Below, piece by piece: positions 1 through 8,547 of a stretch of 28,217 nucleotides of DNA; position 1 is the stretch's first letter; every line of letters begins with the position of its first letter. The position numbers were made by a program, and so were the translations under genes. Below the pieces are notes generated by a model. The model was not told the DNA's origin, did no database searches, and was given only the letters and a program-made list of their open reading frames with translations. Origin of the DNA: Gnetum montanum (lineage: Eukaryota > Streptophyta > Gnetopsida > Gnetales > Gnetaceae); the NCBI GenBank assembly GCA_015680685.1, contig MNCI01002812.1:59991-88207 (forward strand). Reading direction: 5' to 3'.

Positions 1-108
1 CATCTTGTCTTATCTCATTTCATTTTAGGATGTCCAACTGACACAAGGCCACGGGTGCCAGCACCAGGACGACGACCATGAACGTGATCCATTGTAAGTC
101 TACGACGA

Positions 109-212
109 CTACAGTTACTCCGTGTGTGGGGCATTGTGAATGAGACAGCACGCATTTTGGCTACAGTTACTCCGTGTGTGGGGCATTGTGAATGAGACAA
201 CACACATTTTGG
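109..212. repeat. 52-bp tandem repeat, 2 copies
   Basis: Two 52-bp copies start at 109 and 161, each beginning CTACAGTTACTCCGTG. The copies alternate GACAGCAC and GACAACAC. Because 52 is not a multiple of three, each copy shifts reading frame; the short minus-strand ORFs across it are a by-product. Confidence 0.9.
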
Positions 213-314
213 CATAGCTCCACAGAAAATGCAGACATGTCTGCTGCTTCCAACAAAGATTACCCTAAACGTGTTCAACTCAAATTCTTTAACGACTCAG
301 TTCATCGCTAAATG

Positions 315-620
315 ACTGAGATGGCACATTTTTTTGGGATAAAAGTTGAAGGGTAGATTAATTGTACCTTGTTTCCCTTGGTGGGTGAGCCTAACTTTGC
401 CTAACTTTGCCTAACTTTACCTTTCTAGATGAGTGAGATGGCATGTTTTTTTGGGATAAAAATTGAAGGGTAGATTAATCGTACCTTGTTTCCCTTGGTG
501 GGTGAGCCTAAATTTATCTTTCTAGATGAGTGAGATGGCACATTTTTTTGGGATAAAAGTTGAAGGGTAGATTAATCGTACCTTGTTTCCCTTGGTGGGT
601 GAGCCTAATTTACCTTTCTA
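315..620. repeat. About 100-bp tandem repeat, 3 copies (unit 1)
   Basis: Three copies begin at about 315, 428 and 525. Each holds a GATGGCA-poly(T)-GGGATAAA block and the segment CCTTGTTTCCCTTGGTGGG. The first copy also carries an inner 11-bp repeat of the CCTAACTTTG type. Equivalent blocks recur in units 2, 3 and 4 with different copy numbers. Confidence 0.85.
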
Positions 621-743
621 GGATCAACATTGAAGGGTATAGTTAGTAAGTATACGACAACTACAATTATTCATATATCTCAACATGGCACATTATTCGT
701 GGTGCAAACTACATACTGCATGCTTCAAAACTCGATACTTTAC

Positions 744-831
744 CTGTGATGGGTGAGGGCACCAGAGCGAGCGAGAAACCCGCAAGAGCAAGAGCAAGAA
801 CCACCATTCTGGGGGACGATGAGGATCCCAT
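744..831 (-). CDS. First exon of an unknown secreted-protein gene, copy 1
   Basis: This is a minus-strand exon of 88 nt: 29 codons plus one base, ending at the donor ACAG|GTAAAG (GT at 743-742). The peptide starts MGSSSSPRM, continues with the hydrophobic stretch VVLALALAGFSLALV and ends PSPIT. That is a textbook signal peptide: a short n-region with Arg8, about 15 hydrophobic residues, then a polar end. A second in-frame ATG is codon 9. The first ATG was chosen because it is conserved in all three copies and follows a TATA box by about 75 bp. Without splicing, the frame stops 11 codons after residue 29. The next exon was not found, so the protein family is unknown; the gene body may lie left of position 1. 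The secreted-protein call is inference from the signal peptide alone. Confidence 0.6.
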
Positions 832-1075
832 GCTTACTAGGGCTTGGCTTGGTGAAGCAGGGATGTGGGTGGGGTGAGAAACAGAATGGGCGTGCTTGCC
901 TTATATAGGCTATGGGCGCTGCAGAGTCAGTACTCAGTAGAGTGCCACTGCCGGTGGCGGTGCATTGTTTCTGCGTCTCAATGACGTGTTGCTGTCTTGC
1001 ACGTGGGCAGCGACTGGGCCAGCCAAATAATGGTTGCATTGCACGAGAGTGTAGTGTAGTGTAGTAGTGTGTGGC
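832..1075 (-). promoter_or_regulatory. Plant core promoter upstream of exon copy 1
   Basis: On the minus strand a TATA box (CTATATAAGG, about 902-911) lies about 75 bp before the ATG, placing a start site near 872 and a 5' leader of about 40 nt that is C-rich and contains AGCCCTAG. Upstream are a G-box CACGTG at 1000-1005 and an ACGTCA (TGACG-type) motif at about 982-987. G-box and TGACG motifs are classical plant bZIP sites. The segment is richer in GC and CpG than the flanking DNA. A TAGTG micro-repeat sits at its far end (about 1048-1075). Confidence 0.6.
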
Positions 1076-1216
1076 GGGCTGACAAGTGACGGCGCCATCG
1101 CGTTGTTTCATCTTGTCTTATCTCATTTCATTTTAGGATGTCCAACTGACACAAGGCCACGGGTGCCAGCACCAAGACGATGACCATGAACGTGATCCAT
1201 TGTAAGTCTACGACGA

Positions 1217-1372
1217 CTACAGTTACTCCGTGTGTGGGGCATTGTGAATGAGACAGCACACATTTTGGCTACAATTACTCCGTGTGTGGGGCATTGTGAA
1301 TGAGACAACACGCATTTTGGCTATAGTTACTCCGTGTGTGGGGCATTGTGAATGAGACAGCACACATTTTGG
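1217..1372. repeat. 52-bp tandem repeat, 3 copies
   Basis: Copies start at 1217, 1269 and 1321. They alternate the CAG/CAA variant in the order CAG, CAA, CAG, one copy more than in unit 1. Confidence 0.9.
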
Positions 1373-1806
1373 CATAGCTCCACTGAAAATGCAGACATGT
1401 CTGCGGCTACCAATAAAGATTACCCTAAACGTGTTCAACCCAAATTCTTTAACGACTCAGTTCATCGCTAAATGACTGAGATGGCACGTTTTTTTGGGAT
1501 AAAAGTTGAAGGGTAGATTAATCGTACCTTGTTTCCCTTGGTGGGTGAGCCTAACTTTGCCTAACTTTGCCTAACTTTACCTTTCTAGATGAGTGAGATG
1601 GCATGTTTTTTTGGGATAAAAATTGAAGGGTAGATTAATCGTACCTTGTTTCCCTTGGTGGGTGAGCCTAATTTACCTTTCTAGGATCAACATTGAAGGG
1701 TATAGTTAGTAAGCCTACGACGACTGCAATTATTCATATATCTCAACATGGCACATTATTCGTGGTGCAAACTGCATACTGCATGCTTCAAAACTCGATA
1801 CTTTAC

Positions 1807-1894
1807 CTATGATGTGTGAGGGCGCCAAAGCGAGCGAGAAAGCCGCGAGAGCAAGAGCAAGAACCACCATTCTGGGGGACGATGAGGATGCCAT
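1807..1894 (-). CDS. First exon of the same secreted-protein gene, copy 2
   Basis: This is the second copy of the signal-peptide exon, again 88 nt and ending at the donor ATAG|GTAAAG (GT at 1806-1805). It starts MASSSSPRM and the hydrophobic core reads VVLALALAAFSLALA, followed by PSHII. Relative to copy 1, Gly2 is Ala, Gly18 is Ala and Val24 is Ala, which gives a better ALA-type signal-peptidase site. Exon length, frame, hydrophobic core and donor are all kept. No following exon could be identified in the repeat-filled DNA before copy 1's promoter. It may be a functional alternative first exon, a separate small gene, or a passive duplicate. Confidence 0.55.
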
Positions 1895-2137
1895 GCTTAC
1901 TAGGGCTTGGCTTGGCGAAGCAGGGATGTGGGTGGGGTGAGAAATAGAATGGACGTGCTTGCCTTATATAGGCTATGGGCACTGCAGAGTCAGTACTCAG
2001 TAGAGTGCCACTGCTGGTGGCAGTGCATTGTTTCTGCGTCTCAATGACATGTTTCTGTCTTGCACGTGGGCAGCGACTGGGCTAGCCAAATAATGGTTGC
2101 ATTGCACGAGAGTGTAGTGTAGTGTAGTAGTATGTGA
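1895..2137 (-). promoter_or_regulatory. Plant core promoter upstream of exon copy 2
   Basis: Same arrangement as copy 1: TATA box CTATATAAGG at about 1963-1972, and G-box CACGTG at 2063-2068. The upstream ACGTCA of copy 1 reads ATGTCA here, so the G-box and TATA are conserved but the TGACG motif has been lost by one base change. Confidence 0.55.
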
Positions 2138-2279
2138 TGGGCTGACAAGTGACGGTGCCATCGCGTTGTTTCATCTTGTCTTATCTCATTTCATTTTAGG
2201 ATGTCCAAGTGACACAAGGCCACGGGTGCCAGCACCAGGACGACGACCATGAACGTGATCCATTGTAAGTCTACGACGA

Positions 2280-2487
2280 CTACAGTTACTCCGTGTGTGG
2301 GGCATTGTGAATGAGACAGCACGCATTTTGGCTATAGTTACTCCGTGTGTGGGGCATTGTGAATGAGACAACACGCATTTTGGCTACAGTTACTCCGTGT
2401 GTGGGGCATTGTGAATGAGACAGCACGCATTTTGGCTACAGTTACTCCGTGTGTGGGGCATTGTGAATGAGACAACACACATTTTGA
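2280..2487. repeat. 52-bp tandem repeat, 4 copies
   Basis: Copies start at 2280, 2332, 2384 and 2436 with the variant order CAG, CAA, CAG, CAA. This suggests growth by a 104-bp dimer with occasional single-copy steps. Confidence 0.9.
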
Positions 2488-3010
2488 CATAGCTCCACAG
2501 AAGATGCAGACATGTCTGCGGCTGCCAACAAAGATTACCCTAAACGTGTTCAACTTAAATTCTTTAACGACTCAGTTCATCGCTAAATGACTGAGATGGC
2601 ACGTTTTTTTGGGATAAAAGTTGAAGGGGTAGATTAATCGTACCTTGTTTCCCTTGGTGGGTGAGCCTAACTTTGCCTAACTTTACCTTTCTAGAGGAGT
2701 GAGATGGCACGTTTTTCTGGGATAAAAGTTGAAGGGGTAGATTAATCGTACCTTGTTTCCCTTGGTGGGTGAGCCTAACTTTATCTTTCTAGATGAGTGA
2801 GATGGCACATATTTTTGGGATAAAAGTTGAAGGGTAGATTAATCGTACCTTGTTTCCCTTGGTGGGTGAGCCTAATTTACCTTTCTAGGATCAACATTGA
2901 AGGGTATAGTTAGTAAGTCTACGACGACTGCAATTATTCGTACATCTCAACATGGCACATTATTCGTGGTGCAAATTGCATACTACATGCTTCAAAACTC
3001 GATACTTTAC

Positions 3011-3098
3011 CTGTGATGGGTGAGGGCGCCAGAGCAAGCGAGAAAGCCGCGAGAGCAAGACCAAGAACCACCATTCTGGGGGACGATGAGGATGCCAT
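3011..3098 (-). CDS. First exon of the same secreted-protein gene, copy 3
   Basis: Third copy, 88 nt, donor ACAG|GTAAAG (GT at 3010-3009). The peptide begins MASSSSPRM, the core reads VVLGLALAAFSLALA, and it ends PSPIT. It differs from copy 2 by Ala13 to Gly and at three C-terminal residues, all compatible with a signal peptide. As the rightmost copy it is the most upstream one for minus-strand transcription. In principle a transcript starting here could run through all lower-coordinate units. Downstream coding exons are unidentified. Confidence 0.55.
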
Positions 3099-3340
3099 GC
3101 TTACTAGGGCTTGGCTTGGCGAAGCAGGGATGTGGGTGGGGTGAGAAACAGAATGGGCGTGCTTGCCTTATATAGGCTATGGGCACTGCAGAGTCAGTAC
3201 TCAGTAGAGTGCCACTGCTGGTGGCGGTGCATTTTTTTTGCGTCTCAATGACCTGTTGCTGTCTTGCACGTGGGCAGTGACTGGGCTAGCCAAATAATGG
3301 TTGCATTGCACGAGAGTGTAGTGTAGTGTAGTAGTGTGTG
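3099..3340 (-). promoter_or_regulatory. Plant core promoter upstream of exon copy 3
   Basis: TATA box CTATATAAGG at about 3167-3176 and G-box CACGTG at 3267-3272 sit at the same distances from the ATG as in the other copies. The TGACG position reads AGGTCA on the minus strand, a change different from that in copy 2. A TAGTG micro-repeat again marks the distal edge. Confidence 0.55.
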
Positions 3341-3751
3341 GTGGGCTGACAAGTGACGGCACCATCGTGTCATTTCATCTTGTCTTATCTCATTTCATTT
3401 TAGGATGTCCAACTAACATAAGGCCACCAGGTGCCAGCACCAGGACGACAACCATGAACGTGATCCATTGTAAGTCTACGACGACTGCAGTTACTCCATG
3501 TGTGGGGCATTGTGAATGAGACAACATGCATTTTGGCATAGCTCCACAGAAGATGCAGACATGTCTGCGGCTGCCAACAAAGATTACCCTGAATGTGTTC
3601 AACTCAAATTCTTTAACGACTTAGTTCATCGCTAGATGAGTGAGATGACACGTTTTTTTGGGATAAAAGTTGAAGGGTAGATTAATCGTACCTTGTTTCC
3701 CTTGGTGGGTGAGCCTAACTTTGCCTAACTTTGTCTAACTTTACCTTTCTA

Positions 3752-4455
3752 GATGAGTGAGATGGCACGTTTTTTTGGGATAAAAGTTGAAGGGTAGATT
3801 AATCGTACCTTGTTTCCCTTGGTGGGTGAGCCTAACTTTACCTTTCTAGGATCAACATTTAAGGGTATAGTTAGTAAGTCTACGACGACTGCAATTACTC
3901 CCTGTGTGGGGCATTGTGAATGAGACAGCACACATTTTGGAATAGCTCCGCAGAAGATGTAGACATGTCTGCGGCTGCCAAGAAAGATTACCCTGAACGT
4001 GTTCAACTCAAATTCTTCAACGACTCAGTTCATCGCTAGATGAGTGAGATGGCACGTTTTTTTAGGATAAAAGTTGAACGGTAGCTTAATCGTACCTTGC
4101 TTTCCTTGGTGGGTGACCCTAACCTTACCTTTCTAGGATCAACATTGAAGGGTACAGTTAGTAAGTCTAGGATGACTACAGTTACTCCGTGTGTGGGGCA
4201 TTGTGAATGAGACAACACACATTTTGGCATAGCTCTGCAGAAGATGTAGACATGTTTGCGACTGCCAACAAAGATTACCGTGAACGTGTTCAACTCAAAT
4301 TCTTCAACAACTCAGTTTGTCACTAGATGAGTGAGATGGCACATTTTTTTGGGATAAAAGTTGAAGGGTAGCTTAATTGTACCTTGCTTCCCTTGGTGGG
4401 TGACCCTAACCCTACCTTTATAGGATCAACATTGAAGGGTACAGTTAGTAAGTAA
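3752..4455. repeat. 287-bp tandem repeat at the right edge of the array
   Basis: The GATGAGTGAGATGGCA block recurs at 3752, 4039 and 4326, a constant 287-bp spacing. Each full copy contains one 100-bp-type repeat, a GGATCAACATT segment, one 52-bp-type repeat and the ACATGT segment. The third copy stops at about 4455. This looks like the simpler ancestral module of the larger units, without the promoter/exon half. Confidence 0.85.
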
Positions 4456-5467
4456 ATCATAGTTTCTTGGGGTAGGGTGGAGCATACTCTGAAAATAAAA
4501 TTAATAATATCTAAAAAATTCAATACGTTACATGAGCTTATTGAAGAGAGAGTCTAAAGAAAAAGCCCAATGATTGTGGAGATGTCTTTTCATGTTTTCA
4601 TCCTTACAACCAATCCTAAAAAGCCTCCTCTCTCAAGTAGAAAAGGATAAGGTCTTGCCCTTGTTCAAAAGTGTCCTCATGGATTTTCACTTCTTACTAA
4701 AGGGTATCTTGTAAAGAGAAGGAGAAAACTCTCTCTATAGACAAAAGAATACATTAATTAGAAATAAAAATCAAATAGTAATAAAAAGTGAAAGCTTTCC
4801 ATCCTTGAGCCTCAAAACCAAAAAATAAACTAATATTGTAAACAATAGTTTTGATTTAGAGATATATTACTTATATACATTTTTAAGACATATAGCTAAC
4901 AAGATACTTTAAAAGAATTATATATATAACAATGCCTCAAGTGTGATATGAACTGGAAATGCCATGTCTAACAAGGTAATATGCTAACCACTTCAACCAC
5001 CTATAACTAATAAGATATAATCCTAGTCATTTAGTTAATTAGATGCCCATTATTATGAAGTTCATACATTTTGTTAAAGGAAAATAAAAATTAATATTAC
5101 ATTCAAATCCATAGGATCCATTGGATAAATATTACATTTTTATAAAAAATATTATATTAATAAAAGCTTCAATAGAAGATATAAATTATGGATTGGTCTT
5201 AAAATCTCCAAAAATACAAATAGGAGCTTCTTCAAGCTTTCGTGAATACTTAGCATTAGTAAAGTGTTTTTTAGAAGTAGAGATCCAAAATGAAATGGTT
5301 CTTACAACATGATGTTAGTGCTCATTTCTTCCACAAGTATGCTTCAATAAAGCATGTCAAGTCCTAGATTCTCCAATTGGAACATACAGATGGAATAGTC
5401 ACTTTTGATCCGTTCTAGATTTCCAATATTTCTTTGAATTTCTACTTAGCTCTTTCAGTAGAATGTT
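4456..5467. other. AT-rich spacer without a recognised gene
   Basis: The base composition falls sharply to AT-rich at the array edge. A 63-codon open stretch at 5121-5312 (plus) has no recognisable motif and is not called. Part of this stretch (about 4887-5012) recurs in diverged form at about 8062-8158. Confidence 0.6.
4887..5012 (+). repeat. Diverged direct repeat, left copy
   Basis: The segment beginning AAGACATATAGC, continuing with AATGCCTC and ending near CAACCACCTATA matches, with gaps and substitutions, the sequence at about 8062-8158. The two copies lie about 3.2 kb apart in the same orientation. They could be LTR remnants of an unrecognised element or a dispersed repeat. Confidence 0.5.
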
Positions 5468-5880
5468 TAGAGGTTGATCATGATGCCTTATAGGAAGTGT
5501 TTAAGGACATTCACATCCTTAATATGTCACAATCTTTCAAAGAAGTTCTCAACATAATTAACAATATCTCCAACAATAATCCCTATGTATAAATGTTTTT
5601 TTCCTTTAAAAAAAAAACTTTGTAGCTTGTTGTGAAAAATAATATTAGTGATATTGTGTTTGAATTTTGGAATATTGATTACCTTCTTTGTGAATTTAGT
5701 AGTTACTTGGATCTCCCTTTTACCTAAGAAGATGTGGCTCTGAATATTAAAAATTTTAGGAATATCAATTTATGCATAACCATCTACAAGATTATCTCCA
5801 AATTCATGGCTAGTAGAGATAGAAATTTTTTTCAATTAATTATCATTCCTAAGCAAGCTAATTTTGTTGCCACATCTTGA
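5468..5880 (+). pseudogene. LINE (non-LTR) reverse transcriptase relic
   Basis: Two plus-strand frames carry pieces of a LINE reverse transcriptase. At about 5707-5736 the frame reads TWISLLPKK, like the LIPKK motif near the start of the RT domain. From 5731 a second frame runs 49 codons to a TGA at 5878 and includes NFRNINLCITIYKIISK, MASRDRN and PKQANFV. These correspond to the family pattern F-R-P-I-S-L-C-N...YKIISK-(I/V)-L-A-N-R and Q-(A/S)-G-F-V. At least one frameshift separates the two pieces, and the catalytic FADD region was not found, so this is a fragment. The clade looks L1-like, judged only from these motifs. An LTR insertion at 6051 follows shortly after. Confidence 0.6.
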
Positions 5881-6045
5881 ACAAAGTTTATTTTACAAAA
5901 GACATTCCTCTTAGGTATCTTCATTTAATGCAAATACAATGTGTATTAGAAATGTTTTCAAAAATCACCTACTGTAACATGAGTACGTTTAAGCTTAATT
6001 TCTCTTACTAAATTCACATCCTTCTACATGTGAACATAAATATAT

Positions 6046-6915
6046 GTAGCTGATGAGTGGCGAGATACCCCTACACTTAACCATACGAATATGAGCATTT
6101 TCACGCATGATCCGGTCAAACTCCGCAGAAGGACTAGTTGTGGCACCTAGATCATTAACCTTAGGTTGCAGTTCGTTGTCTTCCCACCTAGACTAGTATT
6201 AGGTTTTTCACGTATGGTTTAGTCCAGAGTGAGGTGTATAATGTGGTTTCTAATCTAACACTACTCCTGAAGGCAGTGGAAGGTAATATTAACTAAGCTA
6301 AGCTAGGAGGAAGGGTAAGAGAATCTAATCTAGCCTAAGTGTGATGAGCATCCGTTCCTTAATTATCTATACACATCTTGGACTTCGTGCATGACTACCA
6401 CTGGTATTATCAAGTGCAAATCCTAGGTATGCCACTAGGTTACCAAGTAGTCACACTTAAATGCTTGTAATCAAGTCGTACTCATTTCGCGTTACTAGGA
6501 GATAAGGGTGAGAGAGTATTAACTAGGAAAGCAAAGCAATAAATAACAATAAAAATTAATTAAATAAATAACAAAGTGAATGCTACAATGATGAAGTAAT
6601 CTTGACCTTTATTTCTGGTCATGTGCGTGTCCAAGTATATCACACTCGAATAAAGGATGTCGTACAATTACAATCACCACACTACAGGCAGACACTAAAA
6701 AATATTCTATCTCCGGAAGGGGAAAACTGCCAGAGCTTCGCTAAGGAACTAAACTAGATGTCAAATGAGGGAGAGCTACCTCTTATCTATAGACATTGCG
6801 GCAGGTAGGATACGATATCTTAGCCCATGCGATATCGCATACGCAATATCATGACCCATGAGATATTGCGAGTGCGTTATCGCAGCTGTCAGCAATTTCA
6901 TGACTCATTAGTAGC
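6046..6915 (-). mobile_element. Solo LTR with 5-bp target duplication
   Basis: An 860-bp LTR occupies 6051-6910, beginning TGATGAG and ending CTCATTA, the near-complement of its start. It is flanked on both sides by GTAGC (6046-6050 and 6911-6915), a perfect 5-bp target-site duplication as made by Ty3/gypsy integrases. The LTRs at 8548 and 24150 share its edge and about 150 bp of adjacent sequence (for example the CCATAC and GGTCAAA blocks). A TATA-like CTATAGATAA lies at about 6783-6792 on the minus strand, so the LTR is in minus orientation. No internal element sequence is attached, consistent with LTR-LTR recombination. Confidence 0.85.
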
Positions 6916-7704
6916 CAAACATGGAAAGCCCTTTAAAGTGTAATTTTCAATCATAAGTAGTTATTCATAACATCAAGAATTGCTTAACAAAACACCCATA
7001 GACCAAAATTCCATTAAGAGCAAGGATTTTCTTTTTGTGCCACAAGGAATCTGAGTTTTCATTTCTCAACCTACATGACCATGTTCCCAACTTTCTAATC
7101 CAAACTTACTTCCAGGACATGCATATTAGTTTTCAAAGCAAACTCGAAGAAGAAGGCACTCCTTCATTCTTTCATCTCCCTTCCCTTCCCCTATAATCAT
7201 GTTATTTTAAACATCATCAAAGACCTCACTTTCTTTTATCCAAGCTTCCATGTCCTTTTGGGATAGTGTTTTACTTAAAAATATTCTAATTATCACATTT
7301 TGGAATAGTTGTTGCTAGTTTCATAAAGCATTCTAATACAAAACTCTTCTATGTTATTTCTATTAGAGAATCTATACTAATTTTTAGATCCTCTTTTTAT
7401 ACCTCAACTCTATCAATGCCTTTTAGAAGCTTGGCAAAGGACAAAGCCTACCACATTGGCAGAGAGCCTAGCCCTTCTCTTGAACTATTGGTTGTGCTCA
7501 TAGCCATGATGGCATTAAATAAGTATCAAAGAACCCTCTTAACTCTTTTAAATTTCTTCCAAAAATTCCATCTCTCTTCCACTTAATATAAATCCTTATG
7601 TTGTACCAAAATGGTTCATTACTTAAAATGCCATTTCTAGGTCTATTTAGTATGTATTTTTTGGTCTAGCTCTTCAAAAAGGTGAATGATGAAAAAAAAA
7701 TCTT

Positions 7705-7756
7705 GTAGTTAATCTCATTTTATTGGGACAAGGCTAGGATGATGATGATGATGATT
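7705..7756 (+). repeat. Possible LINE/SINE 3' tail with (GAT)n
   Basis: The sequence TTATTGGGACAAGGCTAG runs directly into six GAT repeats (about 7738-7755). Plant RTE-type LINEs and their SINE partners often end in a conserved GGGAC(T/A)A(A)GGCT block followed by a short trinucleotide microsatellite, so this may be such an end. The upstream body was not identified. Confidence 0.35.
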
Positions 7757-8061
7757 TAATATGTATTGTTTGAGGTATGTAAAGTAAGTGTTTTACCCAT
7801 GTTGGTTCCTTATGGGAAGTTTCCAAAAATACATGTTGGTACTAGGAAGGGTCTGACACCTGCTCCCCTCCCTGGCAAATGGTGCTATTGGGAAAATATT
7901 TTCTTTATTAAAATGAATTCTTCCTTCATGTGTAGGAATATTGAAATATAATTACTCCAATTTCAAATATTTCATAATTTTATAATTCAAAACACTTAAT
8001 ACAAGTGATTAGTTGGGAGGGGACTAATGTGGAAACTCAAAAGAATGATTGTAACTACACC

Positions 8062-8158
8062 CTAAAGACATATAGCCAACATGATCCTTTAGAAGGATTA
8101 TAGAGGAATATAATAATGCCTTTAGTATGATCCAAACTAAATACTTGAACAACCTATC
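8062..8158 (+). repeat. Diverged direct repeat, right copy
   Basis: This is the partner of the segment at about 4887-5012: AAGACATATAGCCAAC, then AATGCCTTTAGTATGAT and CAACCTAT follow in the same order. Substitutions and short gaps show it is old. Confidence 0.5.
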
Positions 8159-8547
8159 ATTAGCAATACATGCATTAGCTTTATAGTTTTTATTGAACTA
8201 TCTATTACCCTTGATCATCAATATTTGATTACCCTATTAAATTTAAAAACATTTAAAGGCTAAATTATTTTTAAATTACAATAAAAAAAGTGGAGACATG
8301 GCCTAAACTATTATAAGAGGTAGCATTGATGATTTTTTTCCACAATGGACATTTGTCATGTATTCTCAATGAAAGAATGCTTAATAGAATTTCTCTTTCA
8401 CAACTTTGTAAGAACATCTCAATGAATGATATCTTAAGTGTCTAACTCACAATCATACATGGTTTTCAAATTGATATAACCCTCAATAAGTCAACGATCA
8501 TGATACAAAGAAGCATAAACTTCCAAACAAATATAGACTTAGCCTAC

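Larger units (their letters stand above)
1..4455 (-). repeat. Higher-order tandem array carrying promoter/first-exon copies
   Basis: Four large units begin with the same pyrimidine-rich segment at about 1, 1109, 2172 and 3376, giving periods of roughly 1108, 1063 and 1204 bp. Units 1 to 3 contain, in plus-strand order, a short exon-like block, 52-bp repeats, a palindromic GCAGACATGTCTGC segment, about 100-bp repeats, then (read on the minus strand) a first exon and promoter. Unit 4 lacks the promoter/exon half and passes into a 287-bp repeat. The array ends abruptly at about 4455, where AT-rich single-copy-looking DNA starts. Units look very similar by eye, so the expansion is probably recent. 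The left end is cut by the window edge. Confidence 0.9.
6916..8547. other. Spacer without a recognised gene
   Basis: No open frame here shows a recognisable domain. The 61-codon stretch at 7766-7951 has no motif and no codon pattern to support it. The stretch holds a GAT microsatellite tail near 7738 and the right copy of a direct repeat near 8062. Confidence 0.5.

Noticed and set aside
231-244. Resemblance of the AGACATGTCT core to an animal p53 half-site
   Set aside because: Plants have no p53; the match follows from the palindrome and has no support as a functional site.
740-1111. 123-codon minus-strand ORF across promoter copy 1
   Set aside because: It overlaps the TATA box, leader and signal-peptide exon in another frame. 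It is not open in the other two copies, and its product shows no domain.
3334-3519. 61-codon plus-strand ORF at the start of unit 4
   Set aside because: It crosses a pyrimidine tract and splice-like sites, is absent as an ORF of this length in the other units, and has no motif.
1-4455. CRISPR-like array
   Set aside because: The repeats are directly adjacent or nested, without regular unique spacers, and the context is a plant nuclear genome.
15-4523. Many short minus-strand ORFs of the MNTFRVIF...KCVLSHSQCPTHG type
   Set aside because: They come from the 52-bp and 287-bp repeats. The 52-bp period shifts frame and all frames stay open over several copies, so openness is a property of the repeat, not evidence of coding. 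A hidden exon within them cannot be excluded without RNA data.
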